From Acinetobacter indicus CIP 110367 (GTDB lineage Bacteria > Pseudomonadota > Gammaproteobacteria > Pseudomonadales > Moraxellaceae), in contig NZ_KI530758.1 of NCBI RefSeq assembly GCF_000488255.1, forward strand, positions 80,427 through 144,426: a DNA stretch of 64,000 nucleotides, written 5' to 3'. Shown here in pieces: positions 28,501 through 37,416 of this stretch; the first letter of the stretch is position 1; each line of letters opens with the position of its first letter. The notes below the pieces were generated by a model. That model had not been told where the DNA came from, did not search any database, and saw only the letters and a program-made list of their open reading frames with translations. The translations under genes were made by a program, and so were the position numbers.

Positions 28501-28999
28501 TGCCAATATGCAATGGCTGGCTGAAAGCTTGGATAAAAAAGCCAGTGAAACAGCTGAAGATACCATTCGCCGTTACTTAGCCAGCAAGTTCTATAAAGAC
28601 CACATGCAGACCTATAAAAAGCGCCCGATCTACTGGCTATTCAGCAGTGGTAAACAGGGCGCTTTCCAGGCGTTGGTGTACTTGCACCGCTATAACGAAA
28701 GTACTTTGGCACGTATGCGTACCGAATACGTTATGCCACTGATTTCCAAAATGGCAGCCTATGCTAACTCTCTAGAAACAGCAAAAGAAAGCAGTGACTC
28801 TGCGGCTGAAATCAAACGCATCGAGAAAAAACTGCAAGACTTGCATAAGCAACAGGCTGAACTCAGTACTTTTGAAGAAAAGCTGCGTCATTATGCCGAT
28901 CAGCGTATTTCACTGGATCTGGATGATGGGGTGAAAGTCAATTATGGCAAGTTTGGGGACTTGTTGGCTGAAGTCAAAGCGATTACGGGGGAGAAATGA
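25532..28999 (+). CDS. pglX: BREX adenine-specific DNA methyltransferase PglX/BrxX
   Basis: At 1155 residues it has SAM motif I DPACGSGHILVEA near residue 311 and catalytic motif NPPYMGG near residue 488, the N6-adenine pattern. PglX methylates one strand of a non-palindromic site, marking self DNA and providing the specificity for phage exclusion. The segment from about 27270 to 28080 (residues about 580-850) is markedly more AT-rich and uses different codons from the rest. That is where the target-recognition domain is expected. It looks exchanged by recombination. Confidence 0.94.
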   Translation: MNTSHIKKYAPQARNDFIAAMRKQAAKYGITADRILPAEQKGDLLLIGDQVFPLSVLKPREKLIKRIQTSSFEQTIDYIAYSWFNRLCAIRYMECKGLLDHGRRVLSSADGSAGLPQILEECLDIDLPGLDASRVAELKLDGNKDEELYRELLLAQCHALNQVMPLLFEQVSDESELLLPDNLTKTDSLIRDLVSSIPEEDWSDVQIIGWLYQFYISEKKDQVIGKVVKSEDIPAATQLFTPNWIVKYLVQNSVGRLWLMAHPESTLVSEWEYYIQPAEQSDEVNAQLKQLIDVRISEDGDTLNPESITVLDPACGSGHILVEAYDCLKAIYLERGYRSRDIPRLILEKNLYGIDIDTRAAQLASFALLMKAREDDRRLFSNPPKLNIIALQDSQPERLDAFSQDLVSTGIAQADLKELLDLFEHASTFGSLIQIPTAFAKKLPDLETKLNTALESGDIFAQQSAQELLPLVQQAKLLAKQYDAVIANPPYMGGKGMNTALKDFAKKKFQDSKSDLFAMFIERGFAWCKNSGFNSMVTMQSWMFLSSYEMMREKLLQDRTLSCMVHMGNGVMGIAFGTAATVMLNYNINNYLGSFSYCDNEDIKENDIPKQFPVQNERLKIAKSDDFQKIPGSPIVYWVSDKLRALFSLKKIGSLLKSDGQLLTGNNEKFLRNFWEINSNEIGHDKSWKLHHKGGDYRKWYGNVEWVVAWDKKTREHYRRDKIARIPKEEVWDLEGVTWSTITSANASFRKVLWFESFNKAAPTLLGKDSKDIDLCLGILNSKISEKLLKILNPTVNCLVEDIEAIPILKINSPDFLKNVRRCVLISKIDWDSYENSWEFNQNPIIRTNQSNLEQAFNTWQQQNADAVAEMKRLEEENNKLFIDAYGLQDELTPDVPDAQITLTRADREKDSQRLVSYALGCMMGRYSLDEPGLIYAHAGNQDFDSSRYQKFPADADGIIPLTEMHWFEDDATHRIQEFLTAVWGKDTLDANMQWLAESLDKKASETAEDTIRRYLASKFYKDHMQTYKKRPIYWLFSSGKQGAFQALVYLHRYNESTLARMRTEYVMPLISKMAAYANSLETAKESSDSAAEIKRIEKKLQDLHKQQAELSTFEEKLRHYADQRISLDLDDGVKVNYGKFGDLLAEVKAITGEK

Positions 29000-29042
29000 T
29001 GAATGCTTTTTCTCCGGTACTAGACCTTGATGAGGTCGTTGC

Positions 29043-31667
29043 ATGAATTTAAGTCAACTACAACAAGGTCTGGAACAAGCCTTTTATATTGAACAGCACC
29101 GAATTGTCTTTTGGTATGATGCAGAACAGTCATTTACTGAAGAAATCAAAGCCCTAGAGCTAAATGATGTCCAGATTCTGAATATGGCAGAAGAGTCGAG
29201 CCTGGCGATCAAGCTCAAACTGGAACTGCAAGATCAGCAGGGTAAATACTTGCTGTATTTCCCTAGCCCTGAGCCTGAAACCGAAAAAGACTGGTTACTG
29301 GACATCAAGCTATATTCTCGCAGCTTCTATGCCGATCGTTTCTCAATTATTTTCAATGAGCTGGGTTTACAGCAGCAGAGTCTAAGAGAACATCTGGCCA
29401 AACGTGAAGAATTTCTCAAAGCCAAAGCACGTCTGAGCACCTTAAAACGCTATATCCAGCCTGATGCAGATGCACAGGATCTGGACATGGCCATGATTGC
29501 GGTTGTGGTCAAGGCTGACAGTGTCGAACTTATGCATATCGTTCTGGCGCTGGCAGATGAAATGGTACAGCAGAATCTGAGCCTGGAAGTGAATCCAGAT
29601 TCCTTTGCTGAACTGGAAAAATTCCAACTGGTGCCAGCTTTAGTCACAGCATTACAGGCGGAAATTGGTTATCCGGCATCGGTTGAAGAATTGAATGGGG
29701 AAGCACCATTCAAGCTCGGTACGTTCTTTATCCGTTTGATGACTACAGGTTTCTGTGAAAGCTTGGGCGATATACCGCTATGGGCTCAGGAACTGGTGAT
29801 GTCATCAGTCAGCTCCCGTGCAACAGCCAGAGCCTTTTTGTCGCGCTGGAGAGACAGCTCCAAATACTACCCAACCTTCGATACACTCTCCCAGACCGTG
29901 GCCAATGCACTGCGGATCCAGGAGAAGGTCGGGACTTTTGATCTGGAGCAGCTGCTCGATGTCATGACCTTTGAAGTGATTGAACAAAAGATCATTGTTG
30001 ATCTGGCCAGCCAGATCCCTGCAGCAACCAAAGCTGAACTGGAACATTTCAGAACGATTATTTCTACCCGTCTGGATGGTTATTGGGCTTCCAAACATAA
30101 GGATGATGCAACACGCCGTAAATATCGTACTGTCTATACAGCATTGCAGGCAGCCATTGAGCTGTTTAGCCTGCGACAGCAGTTTGATTCTGGGTTTTAT
30201 TTCGACTCGAGTGAAGCTTTGTATAAAGCCTACGAGCAGGAGTTGTATCGCTTTGATATGGCCTATCGCCACTATAGTGCTGCTTCTCAACGCGCTCATG
30301 TCGATATCCTGAAAAAACTCGATGAAGAAGTCGAAAATTGCTATTCCTACTGGTTTATTGACCACTTGGCACGCAACTGGGGCGAGCGTGTAGAAGCTGA
30401 GCAACGCTTGAATGTTTGGAAAATGACGGATATCCCAAATCAGCAGAACTTCTACGATACTCACGTCAGACCCTTACTCAGTTCTGCAACGAAACGCCGT
30501 ATTGTGGTAATTATCAGTGATGCTTTCCGTTATGAAGCTGCGGTAGAGCTGCGTGATCGTATTAATGAAAAGCGTTATTCTGAAGCGACCTTGTCTTCAC
30601 AGCTGGGCGTTGTCCCAAGTTACACCACACTTGGCATGGCCTCGTTATTGCCGCATCAGACTTTGGAGTACAAAGAGGCCGCAGGGGATGATGTTTTAGT
30701 AGATGGGCAGTCCAGCAAAGGGACTGCAGCACGATCCAAAATTCTGGCTGCCTATAATGGATTGGCAGTAACCGCTGAAATGGTAAAAGGCTGGTCGCGT
30801 GATGAAGGCCGTGAAGCACTGAAAGACCATGATTTGATTTACGTTTATCACAACGTGATTGATGCACGCGGCGACAGCGCCTCTACAGAATCAGAAACCT
30901 TTATGGCGGTGGAACATGCCATTGAAGAGCTGACTGAACTTAGCCGCAAAATCTTGATGCATTTCAATATTTCTACCCTGTTGATCACAGCCGACCATGG
31001 CTTCTTGTTCCAGCAAAGTAAACTGGAATCTGCGGATCGTTCAAGCTTGACTGAAAAACCGACCAATGCATTGAAAAGCAAAAAACGCTATGTGATTGGG
31101 CATGGTTTACCAGAGAGCAAGGAAGCATGGAAAGGCTCAACCCAAGCTACGGCAGGCACACTATCTGCGACTGATTTCTGGATTCCAAAAGGGGCGAACC
31201 GTTTCCATTTTGTGGGAGGCTCACGTTTCGTACATGGCGGCATCATGCCTCAGGAAATCGTAGTGCCTGTACTGACAGTAAAACAGCTGCGTGGTGAAAA
31301 GGCTGGACAGCGGACCAAGCGTAAAGTTGAGGTCATTTCTACCAAATCCACGCTGAAGATGGTCAATAACATCCAGAAGTTTGATTTGATGCAAACCGAA
31401 GCTGTCAGTGAGCTGGTCATGCCAGTGACTTTATCCATTGCCATTTATGATGGGGATCTTAAAGTTTCCAGTGAAGAAACCTTGACTTTTGATAGCAGTA
31501 CCGACTCTGTTGCCGATCGGGTCAAACAGGTCAGACTGTCATTATCCGGTACTGATTTTGACCGTAAGAAGGATTACTTCCTAGTGCTGAAGGACAAAGA
31601 CCTGAATATCGAAATGCAACGCTATAAGGTCACCATTGATCTGGCATTTACCGATGACTTCTCCTGA
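29043..31667 (+). CDS. pglZ: BREX phosphatase-like protein PglZ/BrxZ
   Basis: This 874-residue PglZ-domain protein of the alkaline-phosphatase superfamily has IVVIISDAFRYEAAVEL near residue 485 (metal-binding aspartate) and STLLITADHGFLF near residue 647. It is an essential BREX component and the second gene of the PglX-PglZ core pair. The gap to pglX is 43 bp. The C-terminal part from about residue 720 carries a probable beta-sandwich. Confidence 0.94.
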   Translation: MNLSQLQQGLEQAFYIEQHRIVFWYDAEQSFTEEIKALELNDVQILNMAEESSLAIKLKLELQDQQGKYLLYFPSPEPETEKDWLLDIKLYSRSFYADRFSIIFNELGLQQQSLREHLAKREEFLKAKARLSTLKRYIQPDADAQDLDMAMIAVVVKADSVELMHIVLALADEMVQQNLSLEVNPDSFAELEKFQLVPALVTALQAEIGYPASVEELNGEAPFKLGTFFIRLMTTGFCESLGDIPLWAQELVMSSVSSRATARAFLSRWRDSSKYYPTFDTLSQTVANALRIQEKVGTFDLEQLLDVMTFEVIEQKIIVDLASQIPAATKAELEHFRTIISTRLDGYWASKHKDDATRRKYRTVYTALQAAIELFSLRQQFDSGFYFDSSEALYKAYEQELYRFDMAYRHYSAASQRAHVDILKKLDEEVENCYSYWFIDHLARNWGERVEAEQRLNVWKMTDIPNQQNFYDTHVRPLLSSATKRRIVVIISDAFRYEAAVELRDRINEKRYSEATLSSQLGVVPSYTTLGMASLLPHQTLEYKEAAGDDVLVDGQSSKGTAARSKILAAYNGLAVTAEMVKGWSRDEGREALKDHDLIYVYHNVIDARGDSASTESETFMAVEHAIEELTELSRKILMHFNISTLLITADHGFLFQQSKLESADRSSLTEKPTNALKSKKRYVIGHGLPESKEAWKGSTQATAGTLSATDFWIPKGANRFHFVGGSRFVHGGIMPQEIVVPVLTVKQLRGEKAGQRTKRKVEVISTKSTLKMVNNIQKFDLMQTEAVSELVMPVTLSIAIYDGDLKVSSEETLTFDSSTDSVADRVKQVRLSLSGTDFDRKKDYFLVLKDKDLNIEMQRYKVTIDLAFTDDFS

Positions 31668-31696
31668 TAACGAATTAACGATAGAGCGTAGCCTAC

Positions 31697-33736
31697 ATGG
31701 AATCTGCTAACGATAAAGAACTGGATCAGCTGCTGAATGAACACTTTGCTGGGCGGGTGGTACGTAAGGATCTGACTAAACTGATCAAAGAAGGGGCAAA
31801 TGTCCCTGTCTATGTACTCGAATACCTGCTGGGGATGTACTGTGCCTCGGATGATCCAGAGATCATTGAACAGGGACTACGTAACGTAAAGACCGTACTG
31901 GCTGAGAACTACGTCCGACCGGATGAAGCCGAGAAGGTGAAATCCCTGGTCCGTGAACGGGGCAGTTATAAGGTCATTGATCGGGTGACCGTAAAGCTGA
32001 ATGAGCGTAAGGACAAATACGAAGCATCATTTAGTAATCTGGGCATCAAAGATGCCGAAATCTCGGCAGGTATCGTCAAAGAGTATGAAAAATTACTTGT
32101 TGGTGGTATCTGGGTCATTGCTACGCTCAGTTACTATTTTGAAGAAGGACAGACTAGTTCTCCATTTGGGGTGAGTTTACTCAAGCCGATTCAAATGCCG
32201 AATATGAATATGGATGAACTCTTCAGTGGCAGAACAGCATTAAGCACGGATCAGTGGCGCGAGAGTTTAATCCGTTCGATCGGCATGGAACCGGCTTCGT
32301 TAAAAGAGGACGTGCAATGGCACCTATTAGCGCGTATGGTTCCGTTCGTTGAAAATAACTATAACGTTTGTGAACTGGGACCACGCGGTACCGGGAAAAG
32401 CCATATTTACAAAGAGTGTTCACCGAATAGTATTTTAGTCTCTGGTGGGCAAACGACTGTCGCCAACCTGTTCTATAACATGAGTAGCCGCCGTATTGGT
32501 CTGGTAGGCTTATGGGATGTGGTAGCTTTTGATGAAGTCGCCGGTATTTCCTTTAAGGACAAAGATGGCGTACAGATCATGAAAGACTACATGGCCTCAG
32601 GATCTTTTGCCCGTGGTCGTGAACAGATGGAAGCCTCAGCTTCGATGGTTTTTGTGGGTAATATTAACCAAAGTGTTGAATCCTTGGTGAAGACTAGCCA
32701 CTTATTGGCTCCTTTTCCTGAAGCCATGATCGATTCAGCATTCTTTGATCGCTTTCATGCCTATATCCCGGGTTGGGAAATTCCGAAAATGCGCCCGGAA
32801 TTCTTTACCAACCGTTATGGCTTGATCGTTGATTATCTGGCTGAGTTCTTCCGGGAAATGCGTAAGCGTAGTTTTGCGGATGCCATTGAGAAGTACTTTA
32901 AGCTAGGGAATAACCTGAATCAGCGTGATGTGATTGCCGTTCGCAAGACGGTTTCTGGATTGATGAAGCTGCTCTACCCACATGGTCAATTTAACAAAGA
33001 AGATGTACGGCAATGCCTGGAATATGCGCTGCAGGTGCGCCGTCGGGTCAAAGAACAGCTGAAGAAAATTGGTGGTATGGAATTCTATGACGTTCATTTC
33101 AGCTATATCGACAATGACACCTTAGAAGAACATTTTGTCTCAGTCAAAGAGCAGGGTGGTGGCGGACTGATTCCCGAAGGTCCAGCCAAGCCAGGTTTCT
33201 TATATACCATCGGGCTCAGTAATAAAGGCATGCCGGGGTTATACCGCTTAGAACTTCAAGTGACCAAAGGTTCTGGAAAATTGGCGACATCAGGCTTATG
33301 GAATTCAAGCAGTGCCAAGGAGCAGGTCAAGATCGCATTTGACTACTTCAAGGCCAATGCATCCAGAATATCGGGTGGCAGTAAGGTGCTGGAACATGAC
33401 TTCCACTTACATGTGGTTGAATTACAGAATACCGGGCCGCTCAGCCATCTTGCTCTGCCAAGTTTAGTGGCTTTCGCTTCTGGCCTCTTAGGACGATCGG
33501 TTCAAAGTCAGATGGTGGTACTGGGTGATATGAGCTTGGGTGGTTCAGTGACACCGGTGGAAAGTATTGCCGAATGTCTGCAAGTTGCTTTTGATGCGGG
33601 TGCCAAGAAGGTTGCTTTGCCAATGAGTAGTGCGGCAGATATCCCAACGATTCCTGTGGAACTGTTTACCAAGTTCCAGACCAGCTTTTATGCAGATCCG
33701 GTAGATGCTGTGTTTAAGGGGCTAGGGGTGGATTAA
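31697..33736 (+). CDS. brxL: BREX Lon-like protein BrxL
   Basis: This 679-residue AAA+ protein has Walker A GPRGTGKSHIY near residue 228, Walker B VVAFDEVAGI near residue 275 and a C-terminal Lon-protease-like domain (LGDMSLGGSVTPVESI). BrxL of an Acinetobacter system forms ring assemblies that bind DNA. It is the last gene of the operon, making the set R-A-B-C-X-Z-L complete and apparently intact. Confidence 0.94.
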   Translation: MESANDKELDQLLNEHFAGRVVRKDLTKLIKEGANVPVYVLEYLLGMYCASDDPEIIEQGLRNVKTVLAENYVRPDEAEKVKSLVRERGSYKVIDRVTVKLNERKDKYEASFSNLGIKDAEISAGIVKEYEKLLVGGIWVIATLSYYFEEGQTSSPFGVSLLKPIQMPNMNMDELFSGRTALSTDQWRESLIRSIGMEPASLKEDVQWHLLARMVPFVENNYNVCELGPRGTGKSHIYKECSPNSILVSGGQTTVANLFYNMSSRRIGLVGLWDVVAFDEVAGISFKDKDGVQIMKDYMASGSFARGREQMEASASMVFVGNINQSVESLVKTSHLLAPFPEAMIDSAFFDRFHAYIPGWEIPKMRPEFFTNRYGLIVDYLAEFFREMRKRSFADAIEKYFKLGNNLNQRDVIAVRKTVSGLMKLLYPHGQFNKEDVRQCLEYALQVRRRVKEQLKKIGGMEFYDVHFSYIDNDTLEEHFVSVKEQGGGGLIPEGPAKPGFLYTIGLSNKGMPGLYRLELQVTKGSGKLATSGLWNSSSAKEQVKIAFDYFKANASRISGGSKVLEHDFHLHVVELQNTGPLSHLALPSLVAFASGLLGRSVQSQMVVLGDMSLGGSVTPVESIAECLQVAFDAGAKKVALPMSSAADIPTIPVELFTKFQTSFYADPVDAVFKGLGVD

Positions 33737-33844
33737 TTTCATATCTGTCTGGAAGAGTTACAGTAGATTGTTTTAAATTCAGTTTCTCAAGTTAAACACC
33801 ATGTTGTAAAAGCATAATACTGCCTCTTTTAAAGAGCTAGTATT

Positions 33845-34078
33845 TTAGGGGGGATTACCCTTCATTTTTTCTTGATCAGATATCTGTTGTACTTTGACAG
33901 GATTTTGTTGATCTAAATATTTTTGATACCAAACACGCAATGTTTCAGGAGTACAACCGATTTTAGGATCAATAGCTGTGATTGCTGCCGAAGTAGAAGG
34001 ATAATCTTTTTCAGATTCAATCAATAATTGAACCGCTCTTTCTCTGATTTCAGGGGGCAATTTTACTTTGCCATTTGT
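33845..34078 (-). pseudogene. IS3-family OrfA remnant
   Basis: The protein fragment PPEIRERAVQLLIESEKDYP, then GCTPETLRVWYQKYLDQQ, matches OrfA of the IS3 element at 42286-43608. It has lost its start and end. It lies next to an IS3 OrfB tail in the opposite orientation, so two IS ends have been joined. Confidence 0.75.
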
Positions 34079-34113
34079 AAGGTAAAAGGGGTCAATTTTA
34101 GAATGCCGTTGAC

Positions 34114-34220
34114 AATGTATCGCCTTTTGAGTTTGAAGCAATGTACAATGATAAGATTAACCCGTTAGGTCAGGTGGCCTAACTTAAATAAAAAGTCTCC
34201 GACAAACCCGGTACGGTTCA
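34114..34220 (+). pseudogene. IS3-family OrfB 3' tail with terminal inverted repeat
   Basis: Reading NVSPFEFEAMYNDKINPLGQ and then VA-stop, it equals the last 22 residues of the OrfB at 42325. It is followed by the same non-coding tail and end sequence CCGGTACGGTTCA. It is inverted relative to the adjoining OrfA fragment. Confidence 0.75.
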
Positions 34221-34332
34221 CTATCTATTGTTATTCTTACCTGAAATTGATGTGAGCTTATAGAGACAAGGTAAATTTGCAAAAGTGCCGGCTATTCAGT
34301 GTTCATTGAATGTTTAATTTAATTTATTAAGC

Positions 34333-34363
34333 TTGACCTTGGAGTGGCTCTAAGCCTTATACT
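34333..34363 (+). promoter_or_regulatory. MerR-type promoter of the czc cluster
   Basis: TTGACC and TATACT are separated by 19 bp, the lengthened spacer of MerR-regulated promoters. The spacer holds the near-perfect dyad CTTGGAG-TGG-CTCTAAG. No MerR gene is adjacent. Because the promoter covers the GTG at 34344, that start is ruled out for the next gene. Confidence 0.6.
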
Positions 34364-34385
34364 TGGTACAAATTTTTCGATTGTT

Positions 34386-34811
34386 ATGATGATGCGTTCT
34401 ACTACATGGATTACAGTCTTGGTTGGATTGTTCATGTTCCAAAGCTTTTGGAATGTGGCGGCGGCCTTTTGTGTCCATGAACAACAGCCTCAATCACAGC
34501 AGAGTTATCATTTTGGTCATCACCAAAATACCTTGTGTGCCAGCGATAGTCGTCAACACGATCATAATGGACAGTCAGAAAACATAAAAACATTCAGTAG
34601 CGATTTAGAAATCGGTGAAGATCATCAAGATCATCAAGATCATCTACCATCGATGATGCATTTGATTGTACAAAATGAAAAAGTAGATGTGTTTCCTCCA
34701 AGCTCTGAAGTTAAAGTGAATCCACAATTTCATTGGAAAAACAGCTATCAGGCTCCTGACCTGTTTCAACAAAGCCCACCTCCCAAATTTTCCCCGCTCA
34801 TGGTGGGGTAG
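34386..34811 (+). CDS. CzcI-like periplasmic histidine-rich protein
   Basis: This 141-residue protein has an N-terminal signal-like helix (TTWITVLVGLFMFQSFWNVAAA) and then a histidine-rich stretch (HFGHHQNT, HDHNGQ, DHQDHQDH) suited to binding divalent metal. Small proteins like this precede czcC in Acinetobacter and Cupriavidus metal-efflux clusters. Three ATGs in a row begin at 34386; the exact one is uncertain. Confidence 0.65.
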   Translation: MMMRSTTWITVLVGLFMFQSFWNVAAAFCVHEQQPQSQQSYHFGHHQNTLCASDSRQHDHNGQSENIKTFSSDLEIGEDHQDHQDHLPSMMHLIVQNEKVDVFPPSSEVKVNPQFHWKNSYQAPDLFQQSPPPKFSPLMVG

Positions 34812-34859
34812 CCTAAAACATTCCCACCACTTTTATTATTTAAATAAGTGGGAAAAATC

Positions 34860-36185
34860 ATGTCTTCACAATCAATTATACTCTTGCGTCATAGCTTGGT
34901 TGCTTGTATATGTGCAGCGGCTATGCAATATAGCTATGCTGAAAACGTTACCAGCTTTGAATCCGCTTTAGCAAAAGTACAAAGTTACCAGACTCAAGAC
35001 AAGCTGTGGCAACAAGTTCAGCAAATATCTGAATTGAATATTCAGCAAAGTCGGTTATGGCAGAATCCAAGTATAAGTTTAGAACAGTCTGGCTTTGGCT
35101 CAGGTCAAGAACAGGAATTCAATGTTGGCGTTAGTCAACCTCTAGATCTATTTGGTCAGCGTAAGCTGAACCGGGTGATTGCCAATACCTCGAATCAACA
35201 AATCCAATTGCAACAGCAATTATGGAAGGCACAAAGCCAACTGATTGTTAAATTTGCATGGTCGCAATTTGCACTTGCTGAGGTTGAGCAGTCTGCTTAT
35301 TCAGTACAGTTAAAAACAAGTAAAGCCAATCTGGACAGTGCCCAGAAACGCTATCAGGCAGGCAGTATTGCCCTGGTTGATTTTGAGCGTACCCAAATTG
35401 AAGCGCTAGAAATCCAACGACTTTATCAGCAAGCGATGCTGAATAAACAAGCTGCCGGTCGTCAGCTGTCTAATTTGTGGGGGGGAGAAACATCTTCACA
35501 TCTTCAATTGAATAAAACCGCTATCCCTTGGCCAGAGCAAAGTCTCCAAACTGTGCAACGGTATATTGCTGAAGGGTGGCTAGAAAAACTCTATGCCTTG
35601 AACATTCAGCAATCGGATCATCAAATTGAAAATTTAAGAATTCAGGCACGTCCCAATCCGACTTTAAATGTAGGCATGAAACGTAGCAAAACCCCTAATG
35701 AAAGCAACGATACGACTTTGGCAATCGGCGTGGCTATTCCACTGAATATTTTCAACCGCCAGCAATATGCGATCCCGATGGTCCAGCAACAGCAAATATT
35801 GCTGAACCAACAGCAGCAGCGTGAGCTGAAGCAACAAATACTCAATATTGCCAACAGCATGCATCAGCTCAAAGGTTTACGTAGCCAGTTCGATGCCACA
35901 ACAGCACAAGTTACTTTGGCGACCAAAGTTCAGAGCCGTACTTTACAAGGGTTTCAGGCAGGGAAACTGTCCATTACCGACGTTCAGCAAGCAACCACCC
36001 AACTGCAGAATCTTCGATTGGGTCAATTACAAATTCTACGTCAAGCTTGGCAAACTGCCCTCGCAGCTGAGGCACTCAGTATTGGCACAAGTTATGAAGA
36101 AATTAGCCGTTCGGATGCCTATACACAACTGAATAAAAAGGCAGTCGAAGCATCGCAAAATTTAATCAATGGGGGAGCACGATAA
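34860..36185 (+). CDS. czcC: Outer-membrane efflux channel CzcC (TolC family)
   Basis: This 441-residue protein has a signal peptide ending near SYAENV, then two repeats of the TolC/OEP helix domain (FNVGVSQPLDLFGQRK; LAIGVAIPLNIFNRQQ). It is the outer-membrane exit for the CzcCBA complex. The start at 34860 follows a GGGA site, and an earlier GTG at 34848 is less likely. It ends 1 bp before czcB. Confidence 0.9.
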   Translation: MSSQSIILLRHSLVACICAAAMQYSYAENVTSFESALAKVQSYQTQDKLWQQVQQISELNIQQSRLWQNPSISLEQSGFGSGQEQEFNVGVSQPLDLFGQRKLNRVIANTSNQQIQLQQQLWKAQSQLIVKFAWSQFALAEVEQSAYSVQLKTSKANLDSAQKRYQAGSIALVDFERTQIEALEIQRLYQQAMLNKQAAGRQLSNLWGGETSSHLQLNKTAIPWPEQSLQTVQRYIAEGWLEKLYALNIQQSDHQIENLRIQARPNPTLNVGMKRSKTPNESNDTTLAIGVAIPLNIFNRQQYAIPMVQQQQILLNQQQQRELKQQILNIANSMHQLKGLRSQFDATTAQVTLATKVQSRTLQGFQAGKLSITDVQQATTQLQNLRLGQLQILRQAWQTALAAEALSIGTSYEEISRSDAYTQLNKKAVEASQNLINGGAR

Positions 36186-36186
36186 A

Positions 36187-37416
36187 ATGAACGCCAAGCA
36201 AAACGGAAAAATATCCCAGTCTCTCATGATTGCAATTTTGATTCTGATTACGGTCTTGGTCAGTCTGGTTATTTGGTTAAGTTCAAAAAAAACTGAATCT
36301 GAGGGGCATGGTCATGATGAGGGAAATGCCGAACATTCTGATGAAGATAGTTCTGAAGAAGGACATGCTGAAGAAGGCGAAATACAACTGACCAGCCAAC
36401 AAATGGTTGAACAAGGTTTAAAAGTTGCTGTTGCATCCACAGGATTGGTTGAAAAGCTGACAACCCTGCCAGGTAAATTGGTGGTGAATACCGATCAACA
36501 AGCGCATATATCGCCTAATTTTAGTGGTCATGTCGAGCAGGTCAATGTGGCTTTAGGACAGAGCGTGCAAAAAGGACAAACGCTGGCTGTACTAATCGTG
36601 CCTGAACTGATCGACCAACAGGCAAATCTGCGTATGGCACAGGTGAATCTGGATTTGGCCCGTAAAGATTACCAGCGCGAACAGCAACTCTGGTCACAGG
36701 GGATTTCTGCCAAACAGGATTACCAGCGTGCCGAAAATGCCTACCGTCAAGCGCAGATTACTGTCCAGTCCTCACAAGCACGTTTAAATGCATTAGGTGC
36801 AAGTGGCAATAACAATGGGCGTTTTCTGATTAAAGCACCGATCTCTGGGGTGATCAGTCAAAAAGATATTGTGGTCGGTGAAAATGTGCAACTGGCTAAT
36901 CAGCTCTTTGTCATTGAACAGCTGAAAGATTTATGGCTTGAGTTTAATTTGCCGAATCAATTCTCAGGTCAACTGCAAGCCGGGCAAAAAATTGACTTTA
37001 AAGTGAATGATTCAGATCAAATCTATAAAGCTACTGTACAAAGCTTAACCTCTCAGGCAGATGTACAAACAGGGCGTCTGGTGGTGCGCGCAAAACTCGA
37101 TGCGCAAGCTACTGAGTTGCGTTCTAATGTGTTAGTGAGAGTGTTGATTCCGGAAGCTACAGCAAAATCAGCCCTTCGGATTCAAAAGTCTGCGCTGCAA
37201 AGTATTGAAGGTGAAGACAGTATTTTCATCGTAGATTCAGAACAAAAAGGTCAAGTCCACTTAAAAGCACAGAAAGTGCAATTGGGGCAGGCTTCAAGTG
37301 ATGGACAATGGCTTGAAGTGATTTCTGGGCTGACTGAAGGGCAGAAGTATATCGCTCAAGGCAGTTTCTTGTTGAAATCTGAATTAGAAAAAGACGAGGC
37401 AGGCCATGAACATTAA
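36187..37416 (+). CDS. czcB: Periplasmic adaptor CzcB (RND membrane fusion protein)
   Basis: This 409-residue protein has an N-terminal membrane anchor, then an acidic and histidine-containing stretch (GHGHDEGNAEHSDEDSSEEG) probably binding metal, a biotinyl-lipoyl-like domain (SGHVEQVNVALGQSVQKGQ), a helical hairpin and beta-barrel domains. GGGGGAG lies 8 bases before the ATG at 36187. It overlaps czcA by 11 bp. Confidence 0.92.
   Translation: MNAKQNGKISQSLMIAILILITVLVSLVIWLSSKKTESEGHGHDEGNAEHSDEDSSEEGHAEEGEIQLTSQQMVEQGLKVAVASTGLVEKLTTLPGKLVVNTDQQAHISPNFSGHVEQVNVALGQSVQKGQTLAVLIVPELIDQQANLRMAQVNLDLARKDYQREQQLWSQGISAKQDYQRAENAYRQAQITVQSSQARLNALGASGNNNGRFLIKAPISGVISQKDIVVGENVQLANQLFVIEQLKDLWLEFNLPNQFSGQLQAGQKIDFKVNDSDQIYKATVQSLTSQADVQTGRLVVRAKLDAQATELRSNVLVRVLIPEATAKSALRIQKSALQSIEGEDSIFIVDSEQKGQVHLKAQKVQLGQASSDGQWLEVISGLTEGQKYIAQGSFLLKSELEKDEAGHEH

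Noticed and set aside
29805..30464. 219-aa minus-strand ORF inside pglZ
   Set aside because: It is antisense to a clearly coding, well-conserved gene; its length follows from the codon use of pglZ.
34344..34385. Upstream GTG start for the CzcI-like protein
   Set aside because: It lies inside the MerR-type promoter, upstream of any plausible transcript start.
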